DNA of 64,000 bases from JALZKA01 sp963753385 (GTDB lineage Bacteria > Actinomycetota > Thermoleophilia > Solirubrobacterales > 70-9), in assembly GCA_963753385.1 (NCBI GenBank), contig CAVWCC010000007.1, positions 62,001-126,000 on the forward strand, in the 5' to 3' direction. Under the pieces are notes generated by a model. It ran no database searches. It had not been told where the DNA came from and worked only from the letters and a program-made list of their open reading frames with translations. The position numbers and the translations under genes were made by a program. Every line of letters begins with the position of its first letter. The stretch's first letter is position 1. This document shows, one piece after another, positions 1-16,083 of this stretch.

Positions 1-1230
<1,230 letters not shown>

Positions 1231-1295
1231 GGTTGGGTTTAGAGTGTTGGTCCGAGGAGAGAGGTCAGGTTTGCCGCGGGGCCGGTCGAGAGCAC

Positions 1296-1315
1296 AAAAA
1301 AGGCCCTTTCGGGCC
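1296..1315 (-). terminator. Intrinsic terminator or attenuator in fusA leader
   Basis: On the minus strand the RNA reads GGCCC GAAA GGGCC followed by six U. This is a complete intrinsic terminator between the predicted fusA promoter and the fusA start. No minus-strand gene lies close upstream that it could terminate, except the rpsG operon about 2.4 kb away. It may attenuate fusA, or end read-through from rpsL-rpsG. Confidence 0.7.
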
Positions 1316-1334
1316 GGGCCGCGAGCGACGGCTG

Positions 1335-1362
1335 ACTATAGCAGAGGCATGAAGCCCGCCAA
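1335..1362 (-). promoter_or_regulatory. Predicted fusA promoter
   Basis: Reading leftwards, TTGGCG (1362-1357) and TATAGT (1340-1335) are separated by 16 nt, a good sigma-70 type pair. The predicted start near 1328 gives a leader of about 98 nt before fusA. This fits the gene arrangement, because the genes immediately upstream (1462-2716) run the other way. Confidence 0.6.
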
Positions 1363-1461
1363 GAGCCCCAGATGCGGCTGAGAAAGCCGGGTTCGCGGCT
1401 TCCCGAACCGGCCGAATCAGGCCTTCGCGAAGGTCGTGATAGCACCCTCAGGGGGATCGTT

Positions 1462-2160
1462 TTGGAGGTCGTCGCGATCGCCCGCGAGATGCTCCGGATC
1501 CCGGCCGGCCTCTACATGCGGGCCGCCGAGTGGGCCGGCGCCATGGTGCTCGCCGGATGGCGGTTCCTGTGGCCGCTCCTCCAGGCGCTCTGGCGCCAGA
1601 TAGCTCGCCTCTTCCGGGTCGCCGAGCGCGAGGTGACGCCGCTTCGCGCCGCGCTCGCCGTCGCCGCCGCCGCGGCGATCGCGCTCGCGGGATCCCAGTT
1701 TGCGGACTACCGGGCGATCTCGATCGGCACCGGCGACTACGTCGGCGTCGACACGGTCGCGCCCCCGCCTGAGGTCGCCGATGCGAGGGACACCGCCGGT
1801 TCGGCCCACGCGTGGCTCGGGATCCCGCTCGCCGTCGCGGCGCTCGTCGTGGTCTTCCTGTGCGCGCGCGGCAACCGGCGCGCCGCCTGGTGGCTGGCGC
1901 CGATCGGCCTCGCGACGATCGCGATCAGCCTGATCGTCGATGCGCCGAAGGGCCTCGACGAGGGGTCCGCCGCCGTTGCGTACGAGGGCGCCGAGGCCGG
2001 CCTGCTCGGCGGCTTCTGGGTCCAGCTCGCCTGCGGCGTGCTGCTGGTCGTGCTGGCGCCGCTGATCAGCGGCCTGCTCGCGCCGGGCGAAAGCGGACGG
2101 GTCGCCGCGTGGCGCCGCAAGCTGCCGCGAGCGCGGGTGCCAGCCGGCGAGGCGAGGTGA
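1462..2160 (+). CDS. Four-TM membrane protein, unknown function (paralogue A)
   Basis: About 232 residues. I see an amphipathic N-terminus, then four hydrophobic segments: AALAVAAAAAIALAGSQF, WLGIPLAVAALVVVFLCA, WWLAPIGLATIAISLIV and a last one beginning GFWVQLACGVLLVV. I chose TTG 1462 because AGGGGG lies 7 nt upstream; ATG 1489 is possible, and an earlier ATG at 1372 would overlap the divergent fusA promoter. The next gene has the same topology and a shared EA..GFW motif before TM4, so the two look like tandem duplicates. I do not recognise the family. It is divergent from fusA. Confidence 0.7.
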   Translation: MEVVAIAREMLRIPAGLYMRAAEWAGAMVLAGWRFLWPLLQALWRQIARLFRVAEREVTPLRAALAVAAAAAIALAGSQFADYRAISIGTGDYVGVDTVAPPPEVADARDTAGSAHAWLGIPLAVAALVVVFLCARGNRRAAWWLAPIGLATIAISLIVDAPKGLDEGSAAVAYEGAEAGLLGGFWVQLACGVLLVVLAPLISGLLAPGESGRVAAWRRKLPRARVPAGEAR

Positions 2161-2167
2161 GCCGGTG

Positions 2168-2716
2168 ATGGAGACCGCCAGCCGAGCCGAGCGCCTGTTG
2201 CCGTGGGTCTGCGTGCTGGCAGCGGTGATCCTCTTCGTCTCGCAACTCCTGACGATGTTCGAGTTCACGCCGCCGGGCGCCGAGCCGCTCGAGGAGCGCA
2301 GCGTGATCGACCATCACGGTCCGGCGCTGATGATCATCGCCGTGGCCGCCGTCGTCGCCGTCGCGATCGCGGTCTGGGCGGGTTCGAAGCCGGCGGCGAT
2401 CGCGGTCGCCGCACTGGGCGGGCTCGCTCTCCTGATCTTCCTCCTGATCGACCTCCCGGACGCGGGCCAGGTCGGGACGCTGAACGACGCCCGCCAGTCC
2501 TTCATCGACGCCGAGGCGATCCCGCAGGAGGGCTTCTGGCTCGAGATGGTCGGCGCCCTCGCCCTGGCGTTCACCGGCGCCGCCCTGGCGACGATGACAG
2601 CCGAACAGCTCGCCTCGCTGCGCCCGGGGACGAAGCGCGACTCGGAACCACCCATCGTGCTCACCAGCGCCCCCGACGAACCGGCAGCCACCGAAGCAAA
2701 GAGCGGCTCAGCCTAG
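2168..2716 (+). CDS. Four-TM membrane protein, unknown function (paralogue B)
   Basis: About 182 residues starting METASRAERLLPW. GTG 2165 is an alternative start that would make the spacing to the previous stop even shorter. Four TM segments are visible: LLPWVCVLAAVILFVSQLL, ALMIIAVAAVVAVAIAVW, IAVAALGGLALLIFLLI and a last one after GFWLEMVGALALAF. A hydrophilic tail rich in E, P and A follows. The DAEAIPQEGFW block matches GAEAGLLGGFW in the upstream gene. The gap to that gene is only a few bases, so the pair is probably an operon. The stop lies 12 nt before a repeat that ends an inserted element. Confidence 0.7.
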   Translation: METASRAERLLPWVCVLAAVILFVSQLLTMFEFTPPGAEPLEERSVIDHHGPALMIIAVAAVVAVAIAVWAGSKPAAIAVAALGGLALLIFLLIDLPDAGQVGTLNDARQSFIDAEAIPQEGFWLEMVGALALAFTGAALATMTAEQLASLRPGTKRDSEPPIVLTSAPDEPAATEAKSGSA

Positions 2717-2728
2717 AAACGGCGCGGC

Positions 2729-2772
2729 TTCGTGCGATTTGCCGTCTATACGACGGTCAAGTGCACGAAGCC
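2729..2772. repeat. 44-bp direct repeat, left end of AbiEi/DUF559 element 1
   Basis: Identical over 44 bp to 3674-3717. Each copy is an imperfect palindrome: an outer arm TTCGTGC pairs with GCACGAA, and an inner arm CCGTC pairs with GACGG around TATAC, with a 6 by 6 internal mismatch. The stop codon (TAG, 2746-2748) of the gene between the repeats lies in the loop of this copy. Confidence 0.95.
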
Positions 2773-3661
2773 AACCCGAGGTCCTCGCGTCGTCGCTCGC
2801 GGGCGGTTCGCAGATCGGCCATCGACGCCGCGCGGTCGTTCGACCAAATCCGCCCAGGTGATCGGAAAGATCTCGTAGCCGCGCGCCATCAGGGCTGCGC
2901 GACGGCGGCGGTCGCGGACGAAGCGCTGCTTGGTTCGGTGAAACCGGTAGCCGTCGACTTCCACGATCAGCCGCTCGGACTCGTAGAGGAAGTCGACGCG
3001 GTATGGACCGATCTTGGCCCCGGCGACGTCGGGCTTCAGGCCATGCTCGATCATGAGCCCGAGGCACAGAGCGCTCGGCCTCTGACTCAACGACGAACTC
3101 GGCCTCCTCACTTCGCAACAGCTCCCGCAACGCGCGGGCACCGCGGCGGTTCGGATGCGCGCCGAGCGTCGCCGCCAATTCCCCGTCACTGACTTGGTCC
3201 TGCACACGCGCCTCATTCAATGCCCGAGCGAGCTCATCTCTCGTCACCCGCCCGGCGAGATCAAGCAAAGTCAATGAGGGGGAGGTGATCGGCAGCCCGC
3301 GGTGCCGGCGAAGCTCGTGCGGCTCGATCGCATCGATGGAGTACACGATCAGGCCGTCCCGCGGTCGATGGCGTCGGCCGACAACCGTCACCTCGATCGC
3401 ATCGAATGGAGGGGTCGGCAGGTCCGTGACGCGGGAGGCCGTCCGGTGACTGAGCATCGTTCGTGGCCCGCAGTACAGAAGGGCAGCGCATTCCCGCGAC
3501 AGGGGTGGCTCGGCCTCGTGGCCGACGAGGTACACGCCTGGAAACCGCGCGTGAAGCGAGCCGCGCTGCGCCCGGCGGTCGATCACCGTGGCGCTGAATC
3601 CAGCGGCAAGTAACTGCGCTCGCGTGACGTTCCCCTTCTGGCGGCGCCCAAACGCAGCCAT
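2746..3661 (-). pseudogene. AbiEi-type wHTH / DUF559 nuclease-like protein, frameshifted
   Basis: Reading from ATG 3661 (or GTG 3664), residues 1-190 resemble the N-terminal winged-helix and linker of AbiEi-type antitoxin-domain proteins (VTRAQLLAAGFSATVIDRRA, GVYLVGH, LSHRTASRV). The reading frame then changes near 3080-3100. The rest is a DUF559 PD-(D/E)XK-like domain: IGPYRVDFLYESERLIVEVD with the D...E.D catalytic pattern, then RDRRRRAALMARGYEIFPIT and the stop at 2746. Total length, about 305 codons, is normal for this multicopy family. The frameshift may be a sequencing error. The gene lies between rpsG and fusA and is bounded by identical 44-bp repeats. DUF559 is related to Vsr-type endonucleases; the activity here is inferred. 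Confidence 0.75.
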
Positions 3662-3673
3662 CACCGCTTCGAT

Positions 3674-3717
3674 TTCGTGCGATTTGCCGTCTATACGACG
3701 GTCAAGTGCACGAAGCC
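3674..3717. repeat. 44-bp direct repeat, right end of AbiEi/DUF559 element 1
   Basis: Exact copy of 2729-2772 in the same orientation. Its left edge is 9-12 nt upstream of the start codon of the enclosed gene (GTG 3664 or ATG 3661). Its right edge is 31 bp from the rpsG stop. Confidence 0.95.
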
Positions 3718-3748
3718 GCGGCGTTCGCCCCGGTTTACGGGGCCGTCG

Positions 3749-4220
3749 CTACCAGCGGTAGTGAGCGAATGCTTTGTTCGCCTGGGCCATGCGGAAGATG
3801 TCGTCCTTCCGCTTCCAGGCGCCGCCCTGCTGCTGGGTGGCCTCGAGGATCTCGTTGGCGAGGCGCTCGGACATCGACTTCTCGCGGCGGTCGCGGGCGA
3901 AGCTCGACGAGCCAGCGCACGGCGAGCGTGCGGGCGCGGCGGGCCGGGACCTCGACGGGCACCTGATAGGTGGCGCCGCCGACGCGCCGGGACTTGACCT
4001 CGAGGTTCGGGGTCAGCTCCTTGATTGCCTCGTCGAGCACCTCGACCGGGGACCGGCCGGAGCGCTCGCCGACGATCGCGAGGGCGTCGTAAGTGATCTG
4101 CTCGGCCAGCGACTTCTTGCCGTCGAGCATGACCTTGTTGATGAGCTGCTGGACGAGGCGGCTGCGGTGCTGGGCATCGGCCTCGACCGGGCGGAGGGCC
4201 GCGCGTGCGCGTCGGGGCAC
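3749..4220 (-). CDS. rpsG: 30S ribosomal protein S7 (one apparent frameshift)
   Basis: Binds the 3' major domain of 16S rRNA. It starts with GTG 4220, which shares its first G with the rpsL stop (TAGTG). The first two thirds read SRLVQQLINKVMLDGKKSLA and VGGATYQVPVEV, typical S7. Near 3903 the frame moves by one base: GAG C TTC instead of GAG TTC. After that the expected C-terminus is found (RREKSMSERLANEILEA, then HYRW) and TAG at 3749. S7 is essential, so this +1 base is most likely a sequence error. It is a useful calibration for the other frameshifts in the window. The usual downstream partner fusA is displaced by an inserted element and two divergent genes. Confidence 0.93.
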
Positions 4221-4612
4221 TAGCGCTTCACCCCGTACATCGAGCGCGACTGCTTGCGGTCCGAGACGCCCGAGGCGTCGAGGGTGCCGCGAATCACCTT
4301 GTAGCGGACGCCCGGTAGGTCCTTGACCCGGCCGCCGCGGACGAGCACGACCGAGTGCTCCTGAAGGTTGTGGCCCTCCCCGGGGATGTAGCAGGTGACC
4401 TCCATCCCGTTCGTCAGCCGCACGCGCGCGACCTTGCGAAGGGCCGAGTTCGGCTTCTTCGGCGTGGCCGTGTAGACGCGGGTGCAGACGCCGCGGCGCT
4501 GCGGCGCGGAGATCCGGCGCTTCCGGCCCTGGCCCGACTTGAGGCCGGGCGTCGAGACCTTCTTCTGCGGGCTCTTGCGGCCCTTGCGGATCAGCTGATT
4601 GGTGGACGGCAC
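4220..4612 (-). CDS. rpsL: 30S ribosomal protein S12
   Basis: 130 residues, intact, with the conserved core TPKKPNSALRKVARVRLTNG and PGEGHNLQEHSVVLVRGGRV. The two lysines linked to streptomycin response are in their wild-type context. Compared with E. coli or Mycobacterium S12 there is an insertion of about 10 residues near position 27-36 (GQGRKRRISA), before RRGVCTRV, as in some other phyla. It is the first gene of a two-gene rpsL-rpsG unit and overlaps rpsG by one base. The divergent HAD gene starts 39 bp upstream. Confidence 0.98.
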   Translation of the reverse strand: MPSTNQLIRKGRKSPQKKVSTPGLKSGQGRKRRISAPQRRGVCTRVYTATPKKPNSALRKVARVRLTNGMEVTCYIPGEGHNLQEHSVVLVRGGRVKDLPGVRYKVIRGTLDASGVSDRKQSRSMYGVKR

Positions 4613-4650
4613 GGCGCGTGATGGTAGCGGACGGTCTATAGCCTCTTGGT

Positions 4651-5142
4651 GTGAGCCGGCACCCGGTACTGGCCGTCGACGTCGACGGTGTGATCAGCCT
4701 GTTCGGCTTCGACGGGCCGCTCGATCAGGTGCCCGGCCGCTTTCATCTGATCGACGGCATCGCCCACTGCATCGCCGACGGTTCCGGGCCCCGCCTGCTG
4801 CGCCTCGCCGAGCACTACGAGCTCGTCTGGGCCACCGGGTGGGAGGAGCGCGCCAACGACCACCTGCCGCTGCTCCTCGGGCTGCCCGCCGACCTCCCGG
4901 TCCTGACCTTCGGCGGCCGGGCGCGGTTCGGAACCGCACACTGGAAACTCGACGCGCTCGACGACTATGCGGGCGACCGGCCGCTCGCGTGGATCGACGA
5001 CTCGCTCGACAAGAGCTGCTTTGAGTGGGCCGAGCGCCGCGCCGCCCCCACGCTGCTCGTGCCCACCGAGTCCGCCATCGGCCTGACCGACGCGCACGTC
5101 GAAGCGCTCATCGATTGGAGCCCCGGGCTGGGGGTAGACTGA
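4651..5142 (+). CDS. HAD-fold hydrolase, small phosphatase-like
   Basis: 163 residues. HAD motifs are complete: motif I AVDVDGVIS near the N-terminus, motif II threonine in VWATGWEER, a lysine in HWKLDAL, and motif III IDDSLDKSC. There is no cap domain, so it is a minimal HAD of the kind found in nucleic-acid repair proteins (HAD_SAK) and in many stand-alone actinobacterial genes. The start is GTG 4651. A TATAGC box 8 nt upstream suggests a leaderless transcript. It is divergent from rpsL and followed after 5 nt by a small membrane gene. The substrate is unknown. Confidence 0.85.
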   Translation: MSRHPVLAVDVDGVISLFGFDGPLDQVPGRFHLIDGIAHCIADGSGPRLLRLAEHYELVWATGWEERANDHLPLLLGLPADLPVLTFGGRARFGTAHWKLDALDDYAGDRPLAWIDDSLDKSCFEWAERRAAPTLLVPTESAIGLTDAHVEALIDWSPGLGVD

Positions 5143-5147
5143 CCGCA

Positions 5148-5480
5148 GTGGATGGCTGGGTGCCCATCTTCTTCCTGATGGTGGTCTTGAAGATCCCCGT
5201 CGGGTTCTTGCTCTACATCGCCTGGTGGGCATTCCACGCCCAGCCCGAGCCCGAGGAGGCCGCGGCCGGACCCGAGGACGGCGACCACGACTTCCGCCGT
5301 TTCCGGCGCGAGCCGAAGCCCCCGCGCGGCCCGCGGCGCGGCCCGCACGCGCCCGACGCGTTGCCGCTGCCCGCGTGTCCTCCAGCGGCGCGGACCCGCG
5401 TGTTCACGCCGCCCGCGCCGGCGCGCGCCGCGGCGGCGCACGCCGCGCAGCGCGGCTCCGCCGAGCCAGCTGAGCGCTAG
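5148..5480 (+). CDS. Small single-TM protein with Pro/Arg/Ala-rich tail
   Basis: 110 residues from GTG 5148. The N-terminal segment WVPIFFLMVVLKIPVGFLLY is a clear TM helix, followed by an acidic stretch (QPEPEEAAAGPED) and a long Pro/Arg/Ala-rich tail. The tail is low-complexity and could be a run of GC-rich codons outside the true gene if a frameshift is present. It lies 5 nt after the HAD gene, so probably in the same transcript, and converges on the methyltransferase with overlapping stop codons. Not recognised. Confidence 0.5.
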   Translation: MDGWVPIFFLMVVLKIPVGFLLYIAWWAFHAQPEPEEAAAGPEDGDHDFRRFRREPKPPRGPRRGPHAPDALPLPACPPAARTRVFTPPAPARAAAAHAAQRGSAEPAER

Positions 5481-6232
5481 CTCGAGCCTGTCCCGAGCTG
5501 TGTGTCATCAATGACGTCAATGGTCCGCATCACCCAAGGGGGCAGAGAGACGCTGAGACCGCCGCGATGATCCGGGTACTCGGCGTACCCGAAGCCGTCG
5601 CGGGCAACGCCCTCGGCGATCGGGACGAAGCTTTCGTCGTCGAGGTATCGATGGGGGGTGTCGCTCTGGCGGCGTAGGGACCACCGGCCATGCAGGGTGA
5701 AAACGGCGACACCGCCGGGAGCCAACCAACCGACCATATGGTGCAGTGCCGCCGTGAAGCGATCGGCCGGGAAATGAGTGAGCAACGAGCCGCACCACAG
5801 GAGGTCGATCGGGCGTTCAGGCTCGACCTGCCTCAAGTCATGCCGCGAGAGCAGCGGAACGGCCCCGAACTGCCGAGCGCAGAACTCGACGTGAGCGGGA
5901 TCGATGTCGGAGGCGACCATCGAGGCCTCGGGAAGAAAACGCGCCAGATGCCGCATCACCCGGCCCGAGCCGCAGGGCAGATCGAGGACGTTGTCGAACC
6001 GGTCGGTGCCGACCTTGAGCATGGCCAACGCGATGACCGCCACGGCGTCTCGGCCCGCGGCGAAGTAATGCTCGCGACGTTCGGCCTCGAACATGTTGTC
6101 GTGAGGCGAGATGGTCTCATCCACATCGCTCTCTCGATAACGGCGTAGCCGCTCGGTAACGGAGGGCAGGACGGTGCCCAGCGCTTCCGCGTCGGGGGTC
6201 CAGGGCTGGAGCGCGGCCCATCGAGCGAGCAC
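5477..6232 (-). CDS. SAM-dependent methyltransferase
   Basis: 251 residues from GTG 6232. Motif I is NVLDLPCGSGRVMRHLARFL, the acidic motif II is ASDIDPAHVEFC, and motif IV is DLLWCGSLLTHFP, followed by the post-motif block LAPGGVAVFTLHG. This is a class I (Rossmann) methyltransferase. It is clearly related to the second methyltransferase domain of the protein at 42059-43624, which shares WCGSLLTH and GFGYAEYPD / GFGFAAYPD. That link suggests a glycan or lipid-linked sugar substrate, but here it sits alone between the ribosomal genes. Confidence 0.85.
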   Translation of the reverse strand: MLARWAALQPWTPDAEALGTVLPSVTERLRRYRESDVDETISPHDNMFEAERREHYFAAGRDAVAVIALAMLKVGTDRFDNVLDLPCGSGRVMRHLARFLPEASMVASDIDPAHVEFCARQFGAVPLLSRHDLRQVEPERPIDLLWCGSLLTHFPADRFTAALHHMVGWLAPGGVAVFTLHGRWSLRRQSDTPHRYLDDESFVPIAEGVARDGFGYAEYPDHRGGLSVSLPPWVMRTIDVIDDTQLGTGSS

Positions 6233-6251
6233 TCTAGAGGAGCGGAGGGGA

Positions 6252-6281
6252 TGGGCCGGGGAGGGGATCGAACCTCCGCCC
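6252..6281 (-). other. tRNA 3'-arm-like fragment
   Basis: The minus strand has GGAGGTTCGATCCCC, a T-arm-like motif, then CCGGCCCA like an acceptor 3' strand. No matching 5' acceptor (GGGCCGG), D-arm or anticodon arm is found within 90 nt, and the T-stem pairing is off by one. At best it is a fragment, for example the scar of an integration event. Confidence 0.25.
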
Positions 6282-6338
6282 CAGAGCTCAGACGAGGCGT
6301 GGTGAGAACAGCCCTGGGGCCGGCGGGCGCCGCAGGGC

Positions 6339-6980
6339 CTACCGCTGCCAGAAGTTGACCTGGAAGCCCTTGCCCGTGCGACGGCGCTCGAACGTGCCCG
6401 TTCGGCCTCGCAGCTTCCAGGGGTGCGGCAGGTTGCCCGCGGGCAGCTGGAGGAAGTCGGCGAAGCGGTTCGACGCCCTCGGGCAGCTGAAGCCGCCCAG
6501 GGCGGTCATCTGATACGTGCCCTTGGGGAAGCGGACGTCACCGATCCGGTCGTTGTGGAGCACCCGGAACGTCGGGCAGGTCTCGTGGCGGCCGCTCGGG
6601 TGCTTGCCACCGCCGCTCCCCGAGCTCTGGCCCACCCGCTTCACGCGGAAGGCGACGTCGGTGCCGCGCTTCACGAAGGTTGCATCGGCGACCTTCAGCC
6701 GCCAGGCGCCCGGCAGCTCCCCGTCGAAGTCCTGGAGGAACCGCGCGAACAGCTTCGCGGCGCGCTCGCACGTAAGCGACTGGTCGTCGAGCACGCGGAT
6801 CCGGTAGTGCCCCTCCCGCAGCTTGAGGCGGCCGATCCGGTCGTTGTGCAGGACGTGGAATGTCGCGGGACAGCGCAGTGGCGCCGCGGCGGCGCGGTCC
6901 GAATCCGCGCTTGCCTGCGCCGGGCCGGTGACCGCGAGCGCAGCCAGCGCCAGACCGAGCATCCATGCCGGTTTCCGCAT
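6339..6980 (-). CDS. Secreted protein with two tandem repeats, unknown
   Basis: 213 residues. A signal peptide (MRKPAWMLGLALAALAVTG, cleavage near AQASA) is followed by two copies of an approximately 80-residue domain. Copy 1 contains CPATFHVLHNDRIGRLKL and copy 2 CPTFRVLHNDRIGDVRFP; both then share FA.FLQ and a cysteine pair. A Gly/Ser linker separates them. It begins only about 10 bp after the rpoC stop and is very probably cotranscribed with RNA polymerase subunits, an odd place for an exported protein. No enzymatic motif is visible. Confidence 0.75.
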   Translation of the reverse strand: MRKPAWMLGLALAALAVTGPAQASADSDRAAAAPLRCPATFHVLHNDRIGRLKLREGHYRIRVLDDQSLTCERAAKLFARFLQDFDGELPGAWRLKVADATFVKRGTDVAFRVKRVGQSSGSGGGKHPSGRHETCPTFRVLHNDRIGDVRFPKGTYQMTALGGFSCPRASNRFADFLQLPAGNLPHPWKLRGRTGTFERRRTGKGFQVNFWQR

Positions 6981-6990
6981 GAGCCGGAGG

Positions 6991-11052
<4,062 letters not shown>

Positions 11053-11054
11053 GC

Positions 11055-14612
<3,558 letters not shown>

Positions 14613-14694
14613 CTGGGCGACTCCTCAGATGGTCGAAAAGGGCGAACCCGCGCGAGATTCGGGCGGAAAACAGGTCAACGGCGCGCGACCGATA

Positions 14695-14724
14695 AATATA
14701 CAACACCGGCTACGCACAAATCAA
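14695..14724 (-). promoter_or_regulatory. Predicted rpoBC promoter
   Basis: In the rplL-rpoB intergenic region the minus strand has TTGATT (14724-14719), an 18-nt spacer and TATATT (14700-14695). The predicted transcript starts about 75 nt before the rpoB TTG. This would give rpoBC transcription independent of rplJL. The local AT-richness stands out in this GC-rich window. Confidence 0.55.
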
Positions 14725-14760
14725 GCGTGCCACGCGGGTGGCCCGCTTTCTGGGCTGAAA

Positions 14761-15147
14761 CTACTTCAATTCGACCGTTGCGCCGGCCTCTTCGAGCTCG
14801 GCCTTGAGCTTGTCGCCCTCTTCGCGCTCGATGCCCTCCTTGACCGGGCTCGGCGCGTCGTCCACGAGCGCCTTGGCCTCCTTGAGGCCCAGGCCGGTGG
14901 CCGCGCGCACGGCCTTGATCACGGGAACCTTCTTGTCGCCGGCGCCCGTCAGGACGACATCGACGGTCGCGGACTCCTCCGCGGCGCCGTCCTCGCCGCC
15001 GGCGGCACCGCCCGCTGCGGGTGCGGCCGCGGCGACGGCGGTCGCCGAGACACCGAACTCCTCCTCGAGCGCCTTGATGCGCTCGGACAGTTCGAGCACT
15101 GAGATGCCCTTGAGCTCTTCGATCCAATCTTGGGTGCTGGTGGCCAC
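14761..15147 (-). CDS. rplL: 50S ribosomal protein L7/L12
   Basis: 128 residues, intact. N-terminal dimerisation part WIEELKGISVLELSERIKAL, Ala/Gly-rich hinge, and C-terminal factor-binding domain VPVIKAVRAATGLGLKEAKA. It starts with GTG 15147, sharing a base with the rplJ stop (TAGTG). AGGAGG for its start lies in the rplJ end, typical of translational coupling between L10 and L12. Confidence 0.98.
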   Translation of the reverse strand: MATSTQDWIEELKGISVLELSERIKALEEEFGVSATAVAAAAPAAGGAAGGEDGAAEESATVDVVLTGAGDKKVPVIKAVRAATGLGLKEAKALVDDAPSPVKEGIEREEGDKLKAELEEAGATVELK

Positions 15148-15884
15148 TATTCCTCCTCTTGGCCCTCGGAAGTCTCGCCTTCGGCTTCGACTTCGTCGGG
15201 GGAATCCGTCTCATTTTCAGTTTCAGGTTCAGCGGTCGCTTCTGCCTCAGCCTCCGGCTCGGGCGCCGGCTCCTCGGCGGGCGGCTCCTCCACGGGGGCC
15301 TCGTCGGGGGCCGGCTCCTCGGCTGGCGTGGGCTCCTCCACCGGCGCCTCGGGTTCGGGCGCCTCGCCGGTAACCAGGCCCTGCTCGGCGATCTGCGCGA
15401 GCTGGCGGCCGAGGCCGGAGATCAGGTTGCTCATGCCGGCGACGAGCCCGGTCAGCGGGCTGGCGGTCAGGCCGACGAGCTGCCCGTGGAGCACGTCGAG
15501 GCCGGGCAGCCTGGCGATCGCCTGGAAGCCATCCACGTCCAGCGCGGCGCCGTCCATCAGCCCGCCCCTGTACTCGAGCACGTCGTGCTCGCGGGCGAAG
15601 GTGGTGATCGTCTTCGCGACGACGACCGGGTCGCCGTTGATCAGGGTCAGCGCGATCGGCCCGGTCAGGAGCTCGTCGATCTCGGTCCCGGCCTTCTCGG
15701 CCGCGAGCTTCGCGAGCCGGTTCTTGACGACCTTGAACGAGGCATCGGACTCGCGCAGCTTGGTGCGCAGCTCGGCGGCCTGCGGGACGCTGATCCCCTT
15801 GTAGTCGACGGCGAAGATCGCCTGCGCCGCCGAGAGGTCCTCGGCGAGCTTGTCGACTACGGCTGTCTTCTCTTCTCTCTTCAT
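15147..15884 (-). CDS. rplJ: 50S ribosomal protein L10 with long acidic C-terminal tail
   Basis: 245 residues from ATG 15884, preceded by AAGGGCG. Residues 1-170 are ordinary L10 (AIFAVDYKGISVPQAAELRT, FKVVKNRLAKLA). The last 70 or so residues are a repetitive Glu/Pro/Ala tail (EEPTPAEEPAPDEAPVEEPP and similar) ending EGQEEE. Standard L10 is about 165-180 residues, so this is a clear extension; L1 in the same cluster has the same kind of tail. It forms the L10-L12 stalk base. The upstream leader contains a terminator-like hairpin. Confidence 0.96.
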   Translation of the reverse strand: MKREEKTAVVDKLAEDLSAAQAIFAVDYKGISVPQAAELRTKLRESDASFKVVKNRLAKLAAEKAGTEIDELLTGPIALTLINGDPVVVAKTITTFAREHDVLEYRGGLMDGAALDVDGFQAIARLPGLDVLHGQLVGLTASPLTGLVAGMSNLISGLGRQLAQIAEQGLVTGEAPEPEAPVEEPTPAEEPAPDEAPVEEPPAEEPAPEPEAEAEATAEPETENETDSPDEVEAEGETSEGQEEE

Positions 15885-15948
15885 TTCTACGCCCTTACCA
15901 GGGAGGCAAATCTGCTTTCGCGACTTACGTCGCTCATCCAATCCATTG

Positions 15949-15970
15949 AAAAGCCCGCACGCAGGCGGGC
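15949..15970 (-). terminator. Attenuator-like hairpin in rplJ leader
   Basis: Minus strand GCCCGC CTGCGT GCGGGC followed by UUUU, 65 nt before the rplJ start. L10 leaders commonly carry autogenous L10-binding structures, sometimes with a terminator. Position and shape fit attenuation of rplJL. A candidate -10 (TACACT) lies at 16065-16060, giving a leader of about 170 nt. Confidence 0.55.
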
Positions 15971-16083
15971 TCGAAAGAGTTCTCTTCCGGCGCCACCTGC
16001 ACTGGACTTACGGGAGGCCCCGGCCAGTGGTCTTCGGCAGGCGAAGTTGTCGACGCGGGAGTGTAGCGGGCACCGCCTCCTCG

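Noticed and set aside
2729..3717. Integron cassette interpretation of the repeat-flanked DUF559 gene
   Set aside because: The palindromes lack the attC core sites (GTTRRRY type) and no integron integrase is seen; only the general cassette idea is kept.
4637..4642. TATAGC/TATAGA as an rpsL promoter -10
   Set aside because: No acceptable -35 at the right distance on the minus strand; on the plus strand it could serve the HAD gene as a leaderless promoter, so it was not annotated for rpsL.
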